Shown one piece after another: positions 52,095 through 62,001 of a stretch of 64,000 nt of DNA. The translations under genes and the position numbers were made by a program. Origin of the DNA: Staphylococcus aureus (GTDB lineage: Bacteria; Bacillota; Bacilli; Staphylococcales; Staphylococcaceae); NCBI RefSeq assembly GCF_001027105.1, contig NZ_CP011526.1, positions 2,232,001 to 2,296,000 of the forward strand, written 5' to 3'. Position 1 is the first letter of the stretch; each line of letters opens with the position of its first letter. Below the pieces are notes generated by a model. The model was not told where the DNA came from. It saw only the letters and a list, made by a program, of their open reading frames with translations, and searched no databases.

Positions 52095-52149
52095 TGAAAA
52101 TGATTATCAATCATTCAAAAATTATACAAGATTGCATATACATTTACAA
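52095..52149 (-). promoter_or_regulatory. fhuD2 promoter and Fur box
   Basis: TGAAAATGATTATCA (52095-52109) matches the 7-1-7 Fur motif TGATAATNATTATCA at all but one position. Upstream on the minus strand, TTGTAA (52144-52149), a 17-nt spacer and TATAAT (52121-52126) form the promoter. The Fur box therefore lies at about +12 to +26, suited to iron-dependent repression. Confidence 0.85.
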
Positions 52150-52222
52150 TAGCTAGTGTTATTTATTTTTTATTTTCGCAAAAAATTTAACAAAATATCT
52201 TAACATCCCTATAAATCCCCAC

Positions 52223-52290
52223 AAAAAAAGGGTAAATCCGAACGTCAAATTTCATCTCTTTATGCCAATCAACGATCGATTTACCTTTTA
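52223..52290 (-). terminator. Terminator of the acyl-CoA dehydrogenase-like gene
   Basis: GGTAAATC pairs with GATTTACC (52231-52238 with 52278-52285) around a long loop, followed on the minus strand by CTTTTTTT. Confidence 0.7.
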
Positions 52291-52294
52291 AAAT

Positions 52295-53449
52295 TTAAAA
52301 TGTATCTGTAATACTCTTAGCAATATTTGTATATGCTGCATCTTCCATAGGTGGATTGTGTAATCCTGCACGCATGTCACGATAGTAACGTTGTAATGGT
52401 CGATTCATTTCTAAGCTTTTAGCACCAACTATTCTCATCGCTAAATCAATCACTTCAAGCCCTTGATTCATTACCATCACTTTACTCGCACTTGTTGGAT
52501 TTCTTATCTGACTGTCATCTTTATATTGTTGATACCCTTTTGCTGTACTCCATAAAAATTGTCTCGCACATAACAATAGCGTTTCCATTTTCCCTAAATT
52601 TTGTTGCACAGTTGGCAATGTTGCAATCGTTCCTTCAATACTATTAGGGCTATGTTGGATTGCAAAGTCTACAGCATAATTTCTAGCAGCTTGTGCTATA
52701 CCTAAATAACAGCTTGGTATATGCAATATCCAACCATTTGGCGCTTTACTTTTCTCTGTTTCCACTAAATGTTTTAATGGTACTTTTACATCATTTAATA
52801 TTAAATCATGACTTTCTGTCGCTCGCATACCTAATACGTCCCAATTATCGGCAATTTCAACACCAGGCAAATTCCTGTCTACTAAGAAAAAACCAACACT
52901 TTCTAATTCTTCTATATAAGCAGCAACAATAATATGTGTTAGTGCTTTACTCATTGATGTATATGTCTTCACACCATTTAAAATATACCCATCATCAGCT
53001 TTAACAGCATGTGTACTTGGTCTTCCCCCTCTTGTTGGACTACCCATTTCAGCTTCACTAACTGCTCTATTAACTAATGCACCATTATTAATTTCAACAG
53101 CAAATTGCTCCAACATATCTTGAGACCATAATTTCTGTTCATAAATTTGTCCTACGACACTCACATGCCAACCAATAGATAATGCTGTGGCACCATCAAG
53201 TTCGCCTAAAAATGATTGCAAAATAACCATGTCTTCTATGGTCGCACCTTCACCACCATATGCTTTTGGTAACGTTAATTTTCCATAACCTTCTTTAATT
53301 AACCATTCAATATTTTTATATGGAAATTGGCTATGTTGATCATTATATTCAGCTTTAGCCTTAAATGTATCTCTAATTACTTTGAATTTTTCAATCCATT
53401 TTCTTTGAATTTCCGTTGTTATTAAAAAGGAATTATCCATATCATTCAT
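52295..53449 (-). CDS. Acyl-CoA dehydrogenase-family flavoprotein
   Basis: This 384-residue protein has the acyl-CoA dehydrogenase fold: a helical N-terminal domain with LPKAYGGEGATIEDMVILQ, a beta domain with VSEAEMGSPTRGG and LNGVKTYTSMSKALTHIIV, and a C-terminal helical domain with IVGAKSLEMNRPLQRYYRDMRAGLHNPP. The last part resembles the flavin monooxygenase-like (DszC) branch, so it may not act on CoA esters. The start at 53449 follows GGGGTGACTAAT; a longer frame to 53539 lacks similarity. Confidence 0.82.
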   Translation of the reverse strand: MNDMDNSFLITTEIQRKWIEKFKVIRDTFKAKAEYNDQHSQFPYKNIEWLIKEGYGKLTLPKAYGGEGATIEDMVILQSFLGELDGATALSIGWHVSVVGQIYEQKLWSQDMLEQFAVEINNGALVNRAVSEAEMGSPTRGGRPSTHAVKADDGYILNGVKTYTSMSKALTHIIVAAYIEELESVGFFLVDRNLPGVEIADNWDVLGMRATESHDLILNDVKVPLKHLVETEKSKAPNGWILHIPSCYLGIAQAARNYAVDFAIQHSPNSIEGTIATLPTVQQNLGKMETLLLCARQFLWSTAKGYQQYKDDSQIRNPTSASKVMVMNQGLEVIDLAMRIVGAKSLEMNRPLQRYYRDMRAGLHNPPMEDAAYTNIAKSITDTF

Positions 53450-53595
53450 ATTAGTCACCCCACACAACACACAATATAAATTATTTATTCCTAGTTTAAC
53501 ACTCGACTTTAAAAATAAAAAGGAACGTGCTGTGAACAATTAAAAGAAAACTGATAATTCGATTAAGTATGCACTTAATTTTATCCATAAAAATA

Positions 53596-53633
53596 CACCT
53601 TAAACTATACAATTCGCTGTATAGTTTAAGGTG
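53596..53633 (-). terminator. Terminator of the urea transporter gene
   Basis: A perfect 15-bp stem (53596-53610 with 53619-53633) has an 8-nt loop. On the minus strand it is followed by a T-rich tract. Confidence 0.85.
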
Positions 53634-53665
53634 ATATTCAAACAATATTAGGTTTGATTTAACTA

Positions 53666-54571
53666 TCAAGCATCTACTTTGTCATGTTTAATACCAGCAA
53701 ATAATAAAATCCATGTCACGATAATAAATGGCAATGTTAATGCAGGTAAGCCAAACGGTTCAAGCAATGTTGTTGTACCTAGTTGCACCACTACTGTTAA
53801 TAACACACCTAAAAAAGTCGAAATATAAGGGTTAATCGCTGTTTTAAATGTATATCCTAGTGCGATTGCCATTAATACAAAGTTATAACCGAATAATCCC
53901 TGATTAATATCATCATAATTACCACCTAATAGAGCTACAATGATAAAGCTTAACAAACTAGCTATAACAGCTAAGAGTGTTGCTTTTCTTGATGCTATCA
54001 ATATGCCGATTAAAATACATACGCCACCAATTACACTCGCTTCGATAAATACTTGACTGAATCCTTCAAATAATGACTGAATGAAATGTATTCTATCATT
54101 GTTGCTAAAATTAACCGTTTCAATGTTTTGAGGCATTAACTTTAACGATGTATCTACAAATTTAACCTGTCCTGAAAGTAAAATTGTAAACCAAGTCACA
54201 ATGACAAAAGGCATCGTCAGCATCGGAACTTTATATGGTCTTAAAACTTCTCTCACTGCAGCAGCAACTGGTAACGTTAATAAAGTTGCTATCATTGTTA
54301 TAACAATATCTAATCCTGACTTATCTAAAAAGATTGTTAACGCAATGGCAGTTAGCACTGGATTAAATCCAGCTAACCCATCATTAATCTCTGCCTCACT
54401 ATAATTTATAAAACGCGCAAAAGTATAGGCGATGATGCTACCTACAATAGCCGCTAATCCAATTGTCCAATCGGCTACAAATAATCCTATTAAGATAAAT
54501 AATCCTGTCCATTTATTACTAATTAACACAACCTGAGATATATTTTTCAAAAGCACATCTATTATCTTCAA
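53666..54571 (-). CDS. Urea transporter (UT family)
   Basis: This 301-residue channel protein has two homologous halves, each with a UT signature: NDGLAGFNPVLTAIAL and NQGLFGYNFVLMAIAL. About ten membrane segments are visible. I prefer a TTG start at 54571 (MKIIDVLL), with AGGTG 6 nt upstream, over a GTG at 54580. It diverges from ureA and would supply urea to the urease. Confidence 0.9.
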   Translation of the reverse strand: MKIIDVLLKNISQVVLISNKWTGLFILIGLFVADWTIGLAAIVGSIIAYTFARFINYSEAEINDGLAGFNPVLTAIALTIFLDKSGLDIVITMIATLLTLPVAAAVREVLRPYKVPMLTMPFVIVTWFTILLSGQVKFVDTSLKLMPQNIETVNFSNNDRIHFIQSLFEGFSQVFIEASVIGGVCILIGILIASRKATLLAVIASLLSFIIVALLGGNYDDINQGLFGYNFVLMAIALGYTFKTAINPYISTFLGVLLTVVVQLGTTTLLEPFGLPALTLPFIIVTWILLFAGIKHDKVDA

Positions 54572-54830
54572 ATCTTTCACCTTTCCTTTGAATCATTACT
54601 CATTAATATACTACTATTCTATGAAAAGTTATATTAAAAACTATTTTGGTTTTTACATAAATATATTCCACTATTTGTTTTCGATTAGATTGTTTGCTTC
54701 AATATCGGATATGCTAAAAATATAATTTTCTAATTACACATTGAACTTTGTATATTACTTGTTTATCACAACAATTAGGATTAATATAAATTTTGTAAAT
54801 TGTATCTAATATGAAATTGGGGGTTTTAAT
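54572..54830. other. Divergent control region between the urea channel and urease genes
   Basis: This 259-nt gap must hold both promoters. It is very AT-rich with several TATAAT-like and TTGT-like words, so I cannot choose one with confidence. I see no clear CodY or cre site. Confidence 0.4.
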
Positions 54831-55133
54831 TTGCATTTTACACAACGAGAGCAAGACAAATTAATGATTGTAGTGGCGGCGGAAGTTTCACGTCGTCGTA
54901 AAGCACGTGGTTTGAAACTAAATCATCCTGAGGCATTAGCTTTAATCAGCGATGAATTATTAGAAGGTGCACGCGATGGTAAGACCGTTGCAGAGTTAAT
55001 GAGTTATGGTAGACAAATTCTAAACAAAGAAGATGTCATGGATGGTGTCGAACACATGATTACAGATATCGAAATCGAGGCTACGTTCCCCGATGGTACT
55101 AAGTTAATCACAGTACATCACCCTATTGTTTAA
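54831..55133 (+). CDS. ureA: Urease gamma subunit
   Basis: This 100-residue small urease subunit starts with TTG at 54831, with GGGGGT 6 nt upstream. [21 protein letters not shown] and the [10 protein letters not shown] end are conserved. It begins the ureABCEFGD operon. It has no cysteine. Confidence 0.96.
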
Positions 55134-55146
55134 AGGAGGCAGTCAA

Positions 55147-55557
55147 ATGATACCAGGAGAAATTATTACAAAAAGTACAGAGGTTGAAATTAATAACCAT
55201 CATCCTGAAACAGTTATCGAAGTTGAAAATACAGGAGATCGACCAATTCAAGTGGGCTCACATTTTCATTTTTATGAAGCAAATGCAGCATTAGATTTCG
55301 AACGTGAAATGGCATATGGAAAACATTTAGATATTCCAGCTGGAGCAGCTGTTCGATTTGAACCTGGGGATAAAAAAGAAGTTCAATTAGTTGAATATGC
55401 TGGCAAACGTAAAATTTTTGGTTTTCGTGGTATGGTCAATGGTCCTATCGATGAGTCACGTGTCTATCGCCCAACTGATGAAAATGATGAATATGCAGGT
55501 GTATTCGGAGATAACGGTGCTGAAAACGTGAATAAAAAAGGAGGAAAAAGATCATGA
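55147..55557 (+). CDS. ureB: Urease beta subunit
   Basis: This 136-residue subunit has [17 protein letters not shown] and [11 protein letters not shown], family signatures. The start at 55147 follows AAAGGAGGCAGTCAA, so it lies 13 nt after ureA rather than overlapping it. It ends in a basic tail and overlaps ureC by 4 nt. It has no cysteine. Confidence 0.96.
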
Positions 55558-57269
55558 GCTTTAAAATGACGCAAAATCAATATACGAGCTTATACGGTCC
55601 AACTGTTGGAGATTCCATTCGTTTAGGTGATACGAATCTATTTGCTCAAATAGAAAAAGACTATGCGGTTTATGGTGAAGAAGCTACTTTTGGTGGTGGT
55701 AAATCTATTAGAGACGGTATGGCGCAAAATCCTCGTGTAACACGTGATGACGTGAACGTTGCAGACCTTGTCATTTCTAATGCCGTTATTATCGATTACG
55801 ATAAAGTGGTTAAAGCTGATATAGGCATTAAAAATGGTTATATTTTCGCCATAGGTAATGCCGGCAACCCAGATATAATGGATAATGTCGACATTATTAT
55901 AGGTTCAACAACAGATATCATTGCCGCTGAAGGTAAAATCGTCACTGCTGGTGGTATTGATACTCATGTTCATTTTATTAATCCTGAACAAGCAGAGGTC
56001 GCATTAGAAAGTGGTATTACGACTCATATTGGTGGTGGTACTGGTGCTTCAGAAGGTTCTAAAGCAACAACTGTAACTCCAGGTCCATGGCATATTCATA
56101 GAATGTTAGAAGCTGCCGAAGGTTTACCGATTAATGTCGGTTTTACAGGTAAAGGACAAGCAACAAATCCAACTGCACTCATTGAACAAATCAATGCCGG
56201 AGCAATTGGATTAAAAGTACATGAAGACTGGGGTGCAACACCATCTGCTTTGAGTCATGCATTAGATGTTGCTGATGAATTTGATGTTCAAATTGCATTA
56301 CATGCAGATACTTTAAATGAAGCAGGATTTATGGAAGACACAATGGCTGCTGTTAAAGACCGTGTACTTCATATGTACCATACTGAAGGTGCTGGTGGCG
56401 GTCATGCGCCTGATTTAATTAAATCCGCTGCATTTTCAAATATTTTACCTTCATCTACAAATCCAACTTTGCCTTATACACATAATACTGTAGATGAACA
56501 TTTAGATATGGTAATGATTACTCACCATTTAAATGCGGCTATTCCTGAAGATATCGCATTCGCAGATTCACGTATTCGTAAAGAAACGATTGCAGCAGAA
56601 GATGTTCTGCAAGATATGGGTGTATTCAGTATGATTAGTTCCGATTCACAAGCAATGGGCCGTGTAGGTGAAGTAATTACACGAACATGGCAAGTAGCAC
56701 ATCGCATGAAAGAACAACGTGGTCCTTTAGATGGTGATTTTGAACATAATGATAATAATCGCATCAAACGTTATATCGCTAAATATACAATTAACCCAGC
56801 AATTACACATGGTATTTCTGAATATGTAGGATCTATCGAGCCGGGCAAACTAGCTGACATTGTCTTATGGGACCCAATTTTCTTTGGGGTTAAACCTGAA
56901 TTAGTTGTAAAGGGCGGATTAATTAACTCTGCCGTAAATGGCGATGCAAATGGTTCTATACCTACATCTGAACCGATGAAGTACCGTAAAATGTATGGTC
57001 AATACGGCGGAAACCTTACAAGTACGTCAATGACATTCGTGTCTAAAACTGCTTATGAAAATGGTATCAATCGTGCATTAAATTTAAAACGCATGGTGCG
57101 TCCAGTTAAAAATATTAGACAATTATCTAAAGCAGATATGAAAAATAACAGTGCAACACCTAAATTAGACGTTGATCCACAAACATATGAAGTATATGTA
57201 GATGGAGAAAAAATTACAAGTAATGCAGCAACTGAGTTACCATTAACTCAAAGATACTTCTTATTCTAG
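55554..57269 (+). CDS. ureC: Urease alpha subunit (catalytic)
   Basis: This 571-residue subunit holds the dinuclear nickel site. Metal ligands H138, H140 (DTHVHF), carbamylated K221 (GLKVHEDWG), H250, H276 and D364 are present. The mobile flap reads MVMITHHL, so T323 replaces the usual flap cysteine and H324 is kept. The whole protein has no cysteine. It hydrolyses urea to ammonia and carbamate, which helps acid resistance. Confidence 0.98.
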
Positions 57270-57281
57270 GAGGAACATAGA

Positions 57282-57734
57282 ATGATTGTTGAAGAAATCC
57301 AAGGCAATATTGCCAATTTGTCAAATTCAGAAAAACAAAAGCACGTCGAAAAAGTATACCTTGAAAATTCAGATCTTGTTAAACGTATTCAAAGAGTCGT
57401 TACAGACCATGGCACTGAAATAGGCATTCGTTTAAAACAACCTATTGACTTACAATATGGAGATATTTTATACGCAGATGACCATAATATGATTATTGTG
57501 GATGTTAATTCAGAAGATCTTTTAGTGATTCAACCAAGAACATTGCAAGAAATGGGAGATATAGCCCATCAATTAGGAAATCGTCATTTGCCAGCACAAT
57601 TTACAGAGACTGAAATGCTAGTACAATATGATTATTTAGTTGAAGATTTATTAAAAAGTTTAGGCATCCCATATGTTCGAGAAGACCGTAAAGTTAATAA
57701 GGCTTTCAGACATATAGGGCATTCTCATGATTGA
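57282..57734 (+). CDS. ureE: Urease accessory protein UreE
   Basis: This 150-residue nickel metallochaperone delivers nickel to the urease apoprotein complex. [18 protein letters not shown] and the [13 protein letters not shown] helix are typical. The tail is short (FRHIGHSHD) with only a few histidines, so it binds less nickel than the His-rich types. It overlaps ureF by 8 nt. Confidence 0.94.
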
Positions 57735-58416
57735 TCATACACACTTAAGATTATTTCAGTTCTGTGATTCACAGTTTCCAACAGGTGCTTTCAGTCATTC
57801 ATTTGGTCTTGAAACATATATTCAACGAAATATAATTCATGACGATCATACTTTTATTGCTTGGTTAAAAATGTTTTTACAAGAGCAACTTACCTATTCT
57901 GATGGTTTAGCCATGCGTTTAGTTTATGATGCATTGGAAAATGATGATACACAAAAAGTATTACACATAGATAAACTGATGTTTGTTCAAAACTTACCTA
58001 AAGAAACACGTGTTGGTGCAAAACAAATGGGGACTCGCATGGTTAAATTGGCTTTAGAACTTTATAATAGCCCATGGATTGCTTGGTATCATCAACAAAT
58101 GCAAGATAAGAAAGCAAAGTTAAATCCAGCTATTTGTTTTACTATGCTAGGCCATCATTTAGGTGTAGATATTGAAACGATTATTGATTACTATTTATAT
58201 CAAAATGTTTCAAGTTTAACTCAAAATGCTGTTCGTGCTATTCCACTTGGACAAACTGCTGGTCAAAAGATAGTTACTCACATGATTCCTTATATAGAAG
58301 GAACAAGAAAGCAGATTTTCGAATTAAAAGAAGCAGATTTTGGCATGACAGCGCCTGGTTTAGAACTAAATCAAATGGCGCATGAGAACGTCAATGTTAG
58401 AATTTTCATATCATAG
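57727..58416 (+). CDS. ureF: Urease accessory protein UreF
   Basis: This 229-residue all-helical protein joins UreD and UreG in the activation complex. [23 protein letters not shown] and [16 protein letters not shown] are signatures. Overlaps ureE and precedes ureG by 12 nt. Confidence 0.95.
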
Positions 58417-58428
58417 GAGGTTATAATT

Positions 58429-59043
58429 GTGGCAAATCCGATTAAAATTGGTATTGGTGGTCCTGTAGGTGCAGGTAAAACACAATTAATTGAAAAAGTT
58501 GTAAAACGTCTTTCAAAAGAAATGAGTATCGGCGTTATTACAAATGATATATATACAAAAGAAGACGAAAAGATATTAGTAAATTCAGGAGTTCTACCTG
58601 AAAGTCGTATCATTGGTGTTGAAACTGGTGGATGTCCTCATACTGCGATTCGTGAAGATGCATCTATGAACTTTGCAGCAATAGACGAATTATTAGAACG
58701 TCATGACGATATAGAACTAATTTTCATAGAATCTGGTGGCGATAACTTAGCAGCAACATTTAGTCCAGAACTTGTTGACTTTTCAATATATATTATCGAT
58801 GTTGCTCAAGGTGAAAAGATTCCACGTAAAGGTGGTCAAGGTATGATTAAGTCAGATTTCTTTGTAATTAACAAAACTGATTTAGCTCCCTATGTAGGTG
58901 CATCATTAGAACAAATGGCTGAAGATACTAAAGTATTTCGTGGTAAACGTCCATTTACTTTTACTAACTTAAAAACCGACGAAGGTTTGGATGAAGTTAT
59001 CGATTGGATTGAACGCGACACTTTACTCAAAGGATTATCATAA
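58429..59043 (+). CDS. ureG: Urease accessory GTPase UreG
   Basis: This 204-residue GTPase powers nickel insertion. It has the P-loop [11 protein letters not shown] (8-18), the nickel-binding CPHTAIRED and the base-recognition [14 protein letters not shown] start with AGGAGG 8 nt upstream. Its stop overlaps the ureD start by one base. Confidence 0.96.
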
Positions 59044-59879
59044 TGGATGAACAACAATGGACTGGGCAACTTGATTTAACAGTGTTTTTCGATGGCAATC
59101 GATCAGTATCAAGAGATATTTTCTTTGAAAAAGCACTTAAAGTGATACGTCCAGTTTATCTAAATCAATCTACCATTCCTACATTTTATATAGTAAATGT
59201 AGGTGGTGGCTATTTAGATGGAGATCGTTACCGTATGAATGTGAATGTCGAAGATAACGCTAAAGTGACATTGACATCTCAAGGTGCAACAAAAATATAC
59301 AAGACACCTTCCAATCATGTTGAGCAGTATCAAACTTTTAATTTGAAAGATAACGCATATTTAGAATATGTCGCTGATCCAATCATCGCATATGAAAATG
59401 CTAAATTTTATCAACACAATACGTTCAATCTCAATAATTCTAGTTCATTATTTTATACTGATATTTTAACTCCTGGTTATTCAAAAACTGGCGAAGCCTT
59501 CAAGTATCAATATATGCATTTAATAAATGAAATTTATATTGAAGATGAGTTAGTCACATATGATAATTTATTATTGAATCCTAATAAACAATCGATCAAT
59601 GAAATAGGTTATATGGAACATTACTCTCATTATGGCTCTGCTTACTTCATACACGAAGATGTTAACCAAAAACTAATCGATTCAGTTTATGAAACCATTA
59701 GTTCTTATAGCAATACATTCGATTGTCGTGTTGCTATTTCTCAATTGCCTACACATGGTTTTGCAGTTAGAATTTTTGCTTATCGCACACAAATTATAGA
59801 GAAAATACTTGGAACCATCCAAAGCTATATCGCAGAAAATATTTATGATCGTAAACTTGATTTTCTAAGAAAATATTAA
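59043..59879 (+). CDS. ureD: Urease accessory protein UreD
   Basis: This 278-residue scaffold (UreH in some species) binds urease and routes nickel. [19 protein letters not shown] and [13 protein letters not shown] are conserved. It is last in the operon, unlike many operons where it is first. Confidence 0.94.
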   Translation: MDEQQWTGQLDLTVFFDGNRSVSRDIFFEKALKVIRPVYLNQSTIPTFYIVNVGGGYLDGDRYRMNVNVEDNAKVTLTSQGATKIYKTPSNHVEQYQTFNLKDNAYLEYVADPIIAYENAKFYQHNTFNLNNSSSLFYTDILTPGYSKTGEAFKYQYMHLINEIYIEDELVTYDNLLLNPNKQSINEIGYMEHYSHYGSAYFIHEDVNQKLIDSVYETISSYSNTFDCRVAISQLPTHGFAVRIFAYRTQIIEKILGTIQSYIAENIYDRKLDFLRKY

Positions 59880-59884
59880 AATAA

Positions 59885-59943
59885 AAAGACTAGTGTACCT
59901 TGTTTCAAGCTTAATAAGCTGAAATAAGGTATGGCTAGTCTTT
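59885..59943. terminator. Terminator between the urease operon and sarR
   Basis: AAAGACTAG (59885-59893) pairs with CTAGTCTTT (59935-59943), with further pairing of TACCTT/AAGGTA and a small apical stem. A and T runs flank it, so it can act on both converging units. Confidence 0.8.
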
Positions 59944-60067
59944 AACTTTAATTAAAGCATCTTCAATATTTAAATTTTAAGTTAATTTTATGTCCCAATG
60001 CTGAATAAATAACTTCGTTTTAATAAATTGTTATCGTTCAATGTTATTAAACGCAATTAACCTTGAT

Positions 60068-60415
60068 TTAATTTTTAATGTATTCTTCTAATTCTGAAAT
60101 CAGTTTTTGAATATTTGCTTTTTGTGTATCTGTAACATAAACAATAACTGTTCTTTCGTCTTGTAAACTTCTTTTCTTTGATAACAATTTTAAATCTTTT
60201 AGCTTTTGTAAAGCTTTAGTTAAATAGTAAGGTTTGAACTCTGAGCACTTAGCAATCTCTTTAGATGAGATTTCGTTAGACTCACTTCTTAAAATATGAT
60301 TTAAAATATAAATTTCTTCATAGTTCAAATTGAACTTCTTTTTTGTATCTCTGAAAAACTTCTTAACTTGAAATGTTGCGTTGACTAAATCATTAATGTC
60401 ATTAATTTTACTCAT
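60068..60415 (-). CDS. sarR: SarA-family regulator SarR
   Basis: This 115-residue winged-helix protein binds the sarA and agr promoters and lowers SarA late in growth. [10 protein letters not shown], the helix-turn-helix [22 protein letters not shown] and the wing [13 protein letters not shown] are seen. The start at 60415 has GAGGAGTGG upstream; a 13-codon extension is not supported. Confidence 0.96.
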
Positions 60416-60842
60416 TATTAAACCACTCCTCTGATGCACATCTTGTTGTAGCAAGGTTCACATGTAATTTATTAAATCGAAACTCTATCCAACTATGTTA
60501 TAAAGTTCATTCTAAACAAATAAGTATAAAAATTCAATATTTTTATTACTAGAATATGGTTAAATACATTTATTTCTTATAATAATTTGATGTTTAAGAT
60601 ATTTTGCCAAATTGAAAATTATTAGTCTGAATATTTTGTATCTTAACTGATATGTAAACTTTTAAAATTTTAATCTATATCAACGTGTTTGATTTGATAT
60701 TTTTTATATTAATTGGATGGCTTGCTCACAAAATTTATAAAATATAAAAAAAGAAGAGCTTTAAATCATAACGCATGCCATTTATCTTTAAATGCAATGA
60801 GTTATCATTCAAACTCTTCTTATCAACCTACATACATTGACA
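60416..60842. other. 427-nt AT-rich gap upstream of sarR
   Basis: It holds the sarR promoter region (several TATAA-like words near 60505-60530), long AT-rich tracts suited to Sar-family binding, and the terminator of the PH-domain gene at 60745-60821. No gene is supported. Confidence 0.6.
60745..60821 (-). terminator. Terminator of the PH-domain gene
   Basis: AAGAAGAG (60751-60758) pairs with CTCTTCTT (60814-60821), and an inner ATAAC/GTTAT pair shortens the loop. On the minus strand it is followed by a run of T. Confidence 0.65.
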
Positions 60843-61169
60843 TTATACTATCATATGTTGTTTTACATATTCAACAAACATTTCAACGTTAGCACTTTTA
60901 ATATCATGCATTGGGACATTACCAATATTAAATTTGAACATTATAGTTTGACCATCATAATCTATCTTCTCTATTTCATTATAACTAATACTTCTATAAT
61001 AAAATTGGCCATTCATATCTACATTCATAATTAATCTTTCATTTGTTGCTATAAATGCCCCTTCAAATTCATTCTCACCTTGAACTTGATACTCAATTAT
61101 TCCTAGCACTGACGGACCCTTTTTTTCAGTTGGAAATAAATCATTTGGATTCACATTATCTAAAATCAT
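60843..61169 (-). CDS. Bacterial PH-like domain protein of unknown function
   Basis: This 108-residue protein has the strand pattern of a small bacterial PH-like domain: GAFIATNERLIMNVD, FYYRSISYNEIEKIDY and TIMFKFNIG, then a C-terminal helix VEMFVEYVKQHM. AGGGAGGGATATT precedes the ATG. It lies between sarR and sarY on the same strand. No function is known to me. Confidence 0.72.
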   Translation of the reverse strand: MILDNVNPNDLFPTEKKGPSVLGIIEYQVQGENEFEGAFIATNERLIMNVDMNGQFYYRSISYNEIEKIDYDGQTIMFKFNIGNVPMHDIKSANVEMFVEYVKQHMIV

Positions 61170-61232
61170 AATATCCCTCCCACTTAAAACTATAAACTAT
61201 TCTTCATAGGTATATGAAATACAAGTGATTAA

Positions 61233-61976
61233 CTATTTATTATTAAGCTTAACTTGTATTCCCTTTTCAAGATAATTATAACATGCTTGAATAAGCATAG
61301 TGACTTTAGAAAACTTTTCTCGCTTGATTGTTACAATAACACGCCTTTCATCTAATTCACATCTCTCTTTTTTAACTAATCCCTTCAAAATTAAACACTT
61401 TAAAATCGGGCTAACCGCAAATATCGGGTGATGGAATTCACCCTGTAATTCTTTAACCGTCAATTGACCTTTATGCAGATTTAATATTCCTAAAACGTAT
61501 AACTCTTCTAATGATAATTGACACATATTTAAATAACACTTTAGATTCCGCAATAATTCTTGTGACGACAATAAATACGATACATAGTCACAACTAAAAT
61601 CAAATGTATATTGACCAAAATAACGTTCAATATAGTCACTAAGCTCATTATTCATATATTCTATTTTATCTATATGCATTTTATTAATCGAAATAGTCAA
61701 TTTACGTTGATCCCTTTGATCTCTTCCTTTCAATAGCCATTGATGATTGTTTAAATAACTTAACATTTGAAGAAGGGCCATCTTAGATTGGATTTCTTTC
61801 ATTTTTAATAAACTATCTATTGAAGCGCTATTGGAATCAGAATTATCATATTTAACTAATAGATTTAATAGTTTCACTTGAGTCAAAGTGAGATGAAATG
61901 AATATTTCAACATATCATTAATGACTTTCAACATTAGTATGTGTGCAGTTAAACGCTTAACTTTAAATTTAGACAT
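61233..61976 (-). CDS. sarY: Two-domain SarA-family regulator SarY
   Basis: This 247-residue protein carries two SarA-like winged-helix domains in tandem. The first has the wing KGRDQRDQRKLTISI; the second has LKGLVKKERCELDERRVIVTI. The double-length form is shared with SarS and SarU. The start at 61976 follows AGAGAGG at 8 nt; a 12-codon extension would run almost to the rsp stop. It lies 25 nt after rsp, so the two may be co-transcribed. Confidence 0.88.
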   Translation of the reverse strand: MSKFKVKRLTAHILMLKVINDMLKYSFHLTLTQVKLLNLLVKYDNSDSNSASIDSLLKMKEIQSKMALLQMLSYLNNHQWLLKGRDQRDQRKLTISINKMHIDKIEYMNNELSDYIERYFGQYTFDFSCDYVSYLLSSQELLRNLKCYLNMCQLSLEELYVLGILNLHKGQLTVKELQGEFHHPIFAVSPILKCLILKGLVKKERCELDERRVIVTIKREKFSKVTMLIQACYNYLEKGIQVKLNNK

Positions 61977-62001
61977 CTTTAAAACCTCTCTTAAACCATG
62001 C

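Noticed and set aside
54750..54830. CodY-like or cre-like site upstream of ureA
   Set aside because: The AATTTTGTAAATT stretch departs from the CodY consensus at too many positions, and no cre motif is visible.
55126..55146. Upstream start for ureB overlapping ureA
   Set aside because: It would begin before the AAAGGAGG site, and homology starts at MIPGEI (55147).
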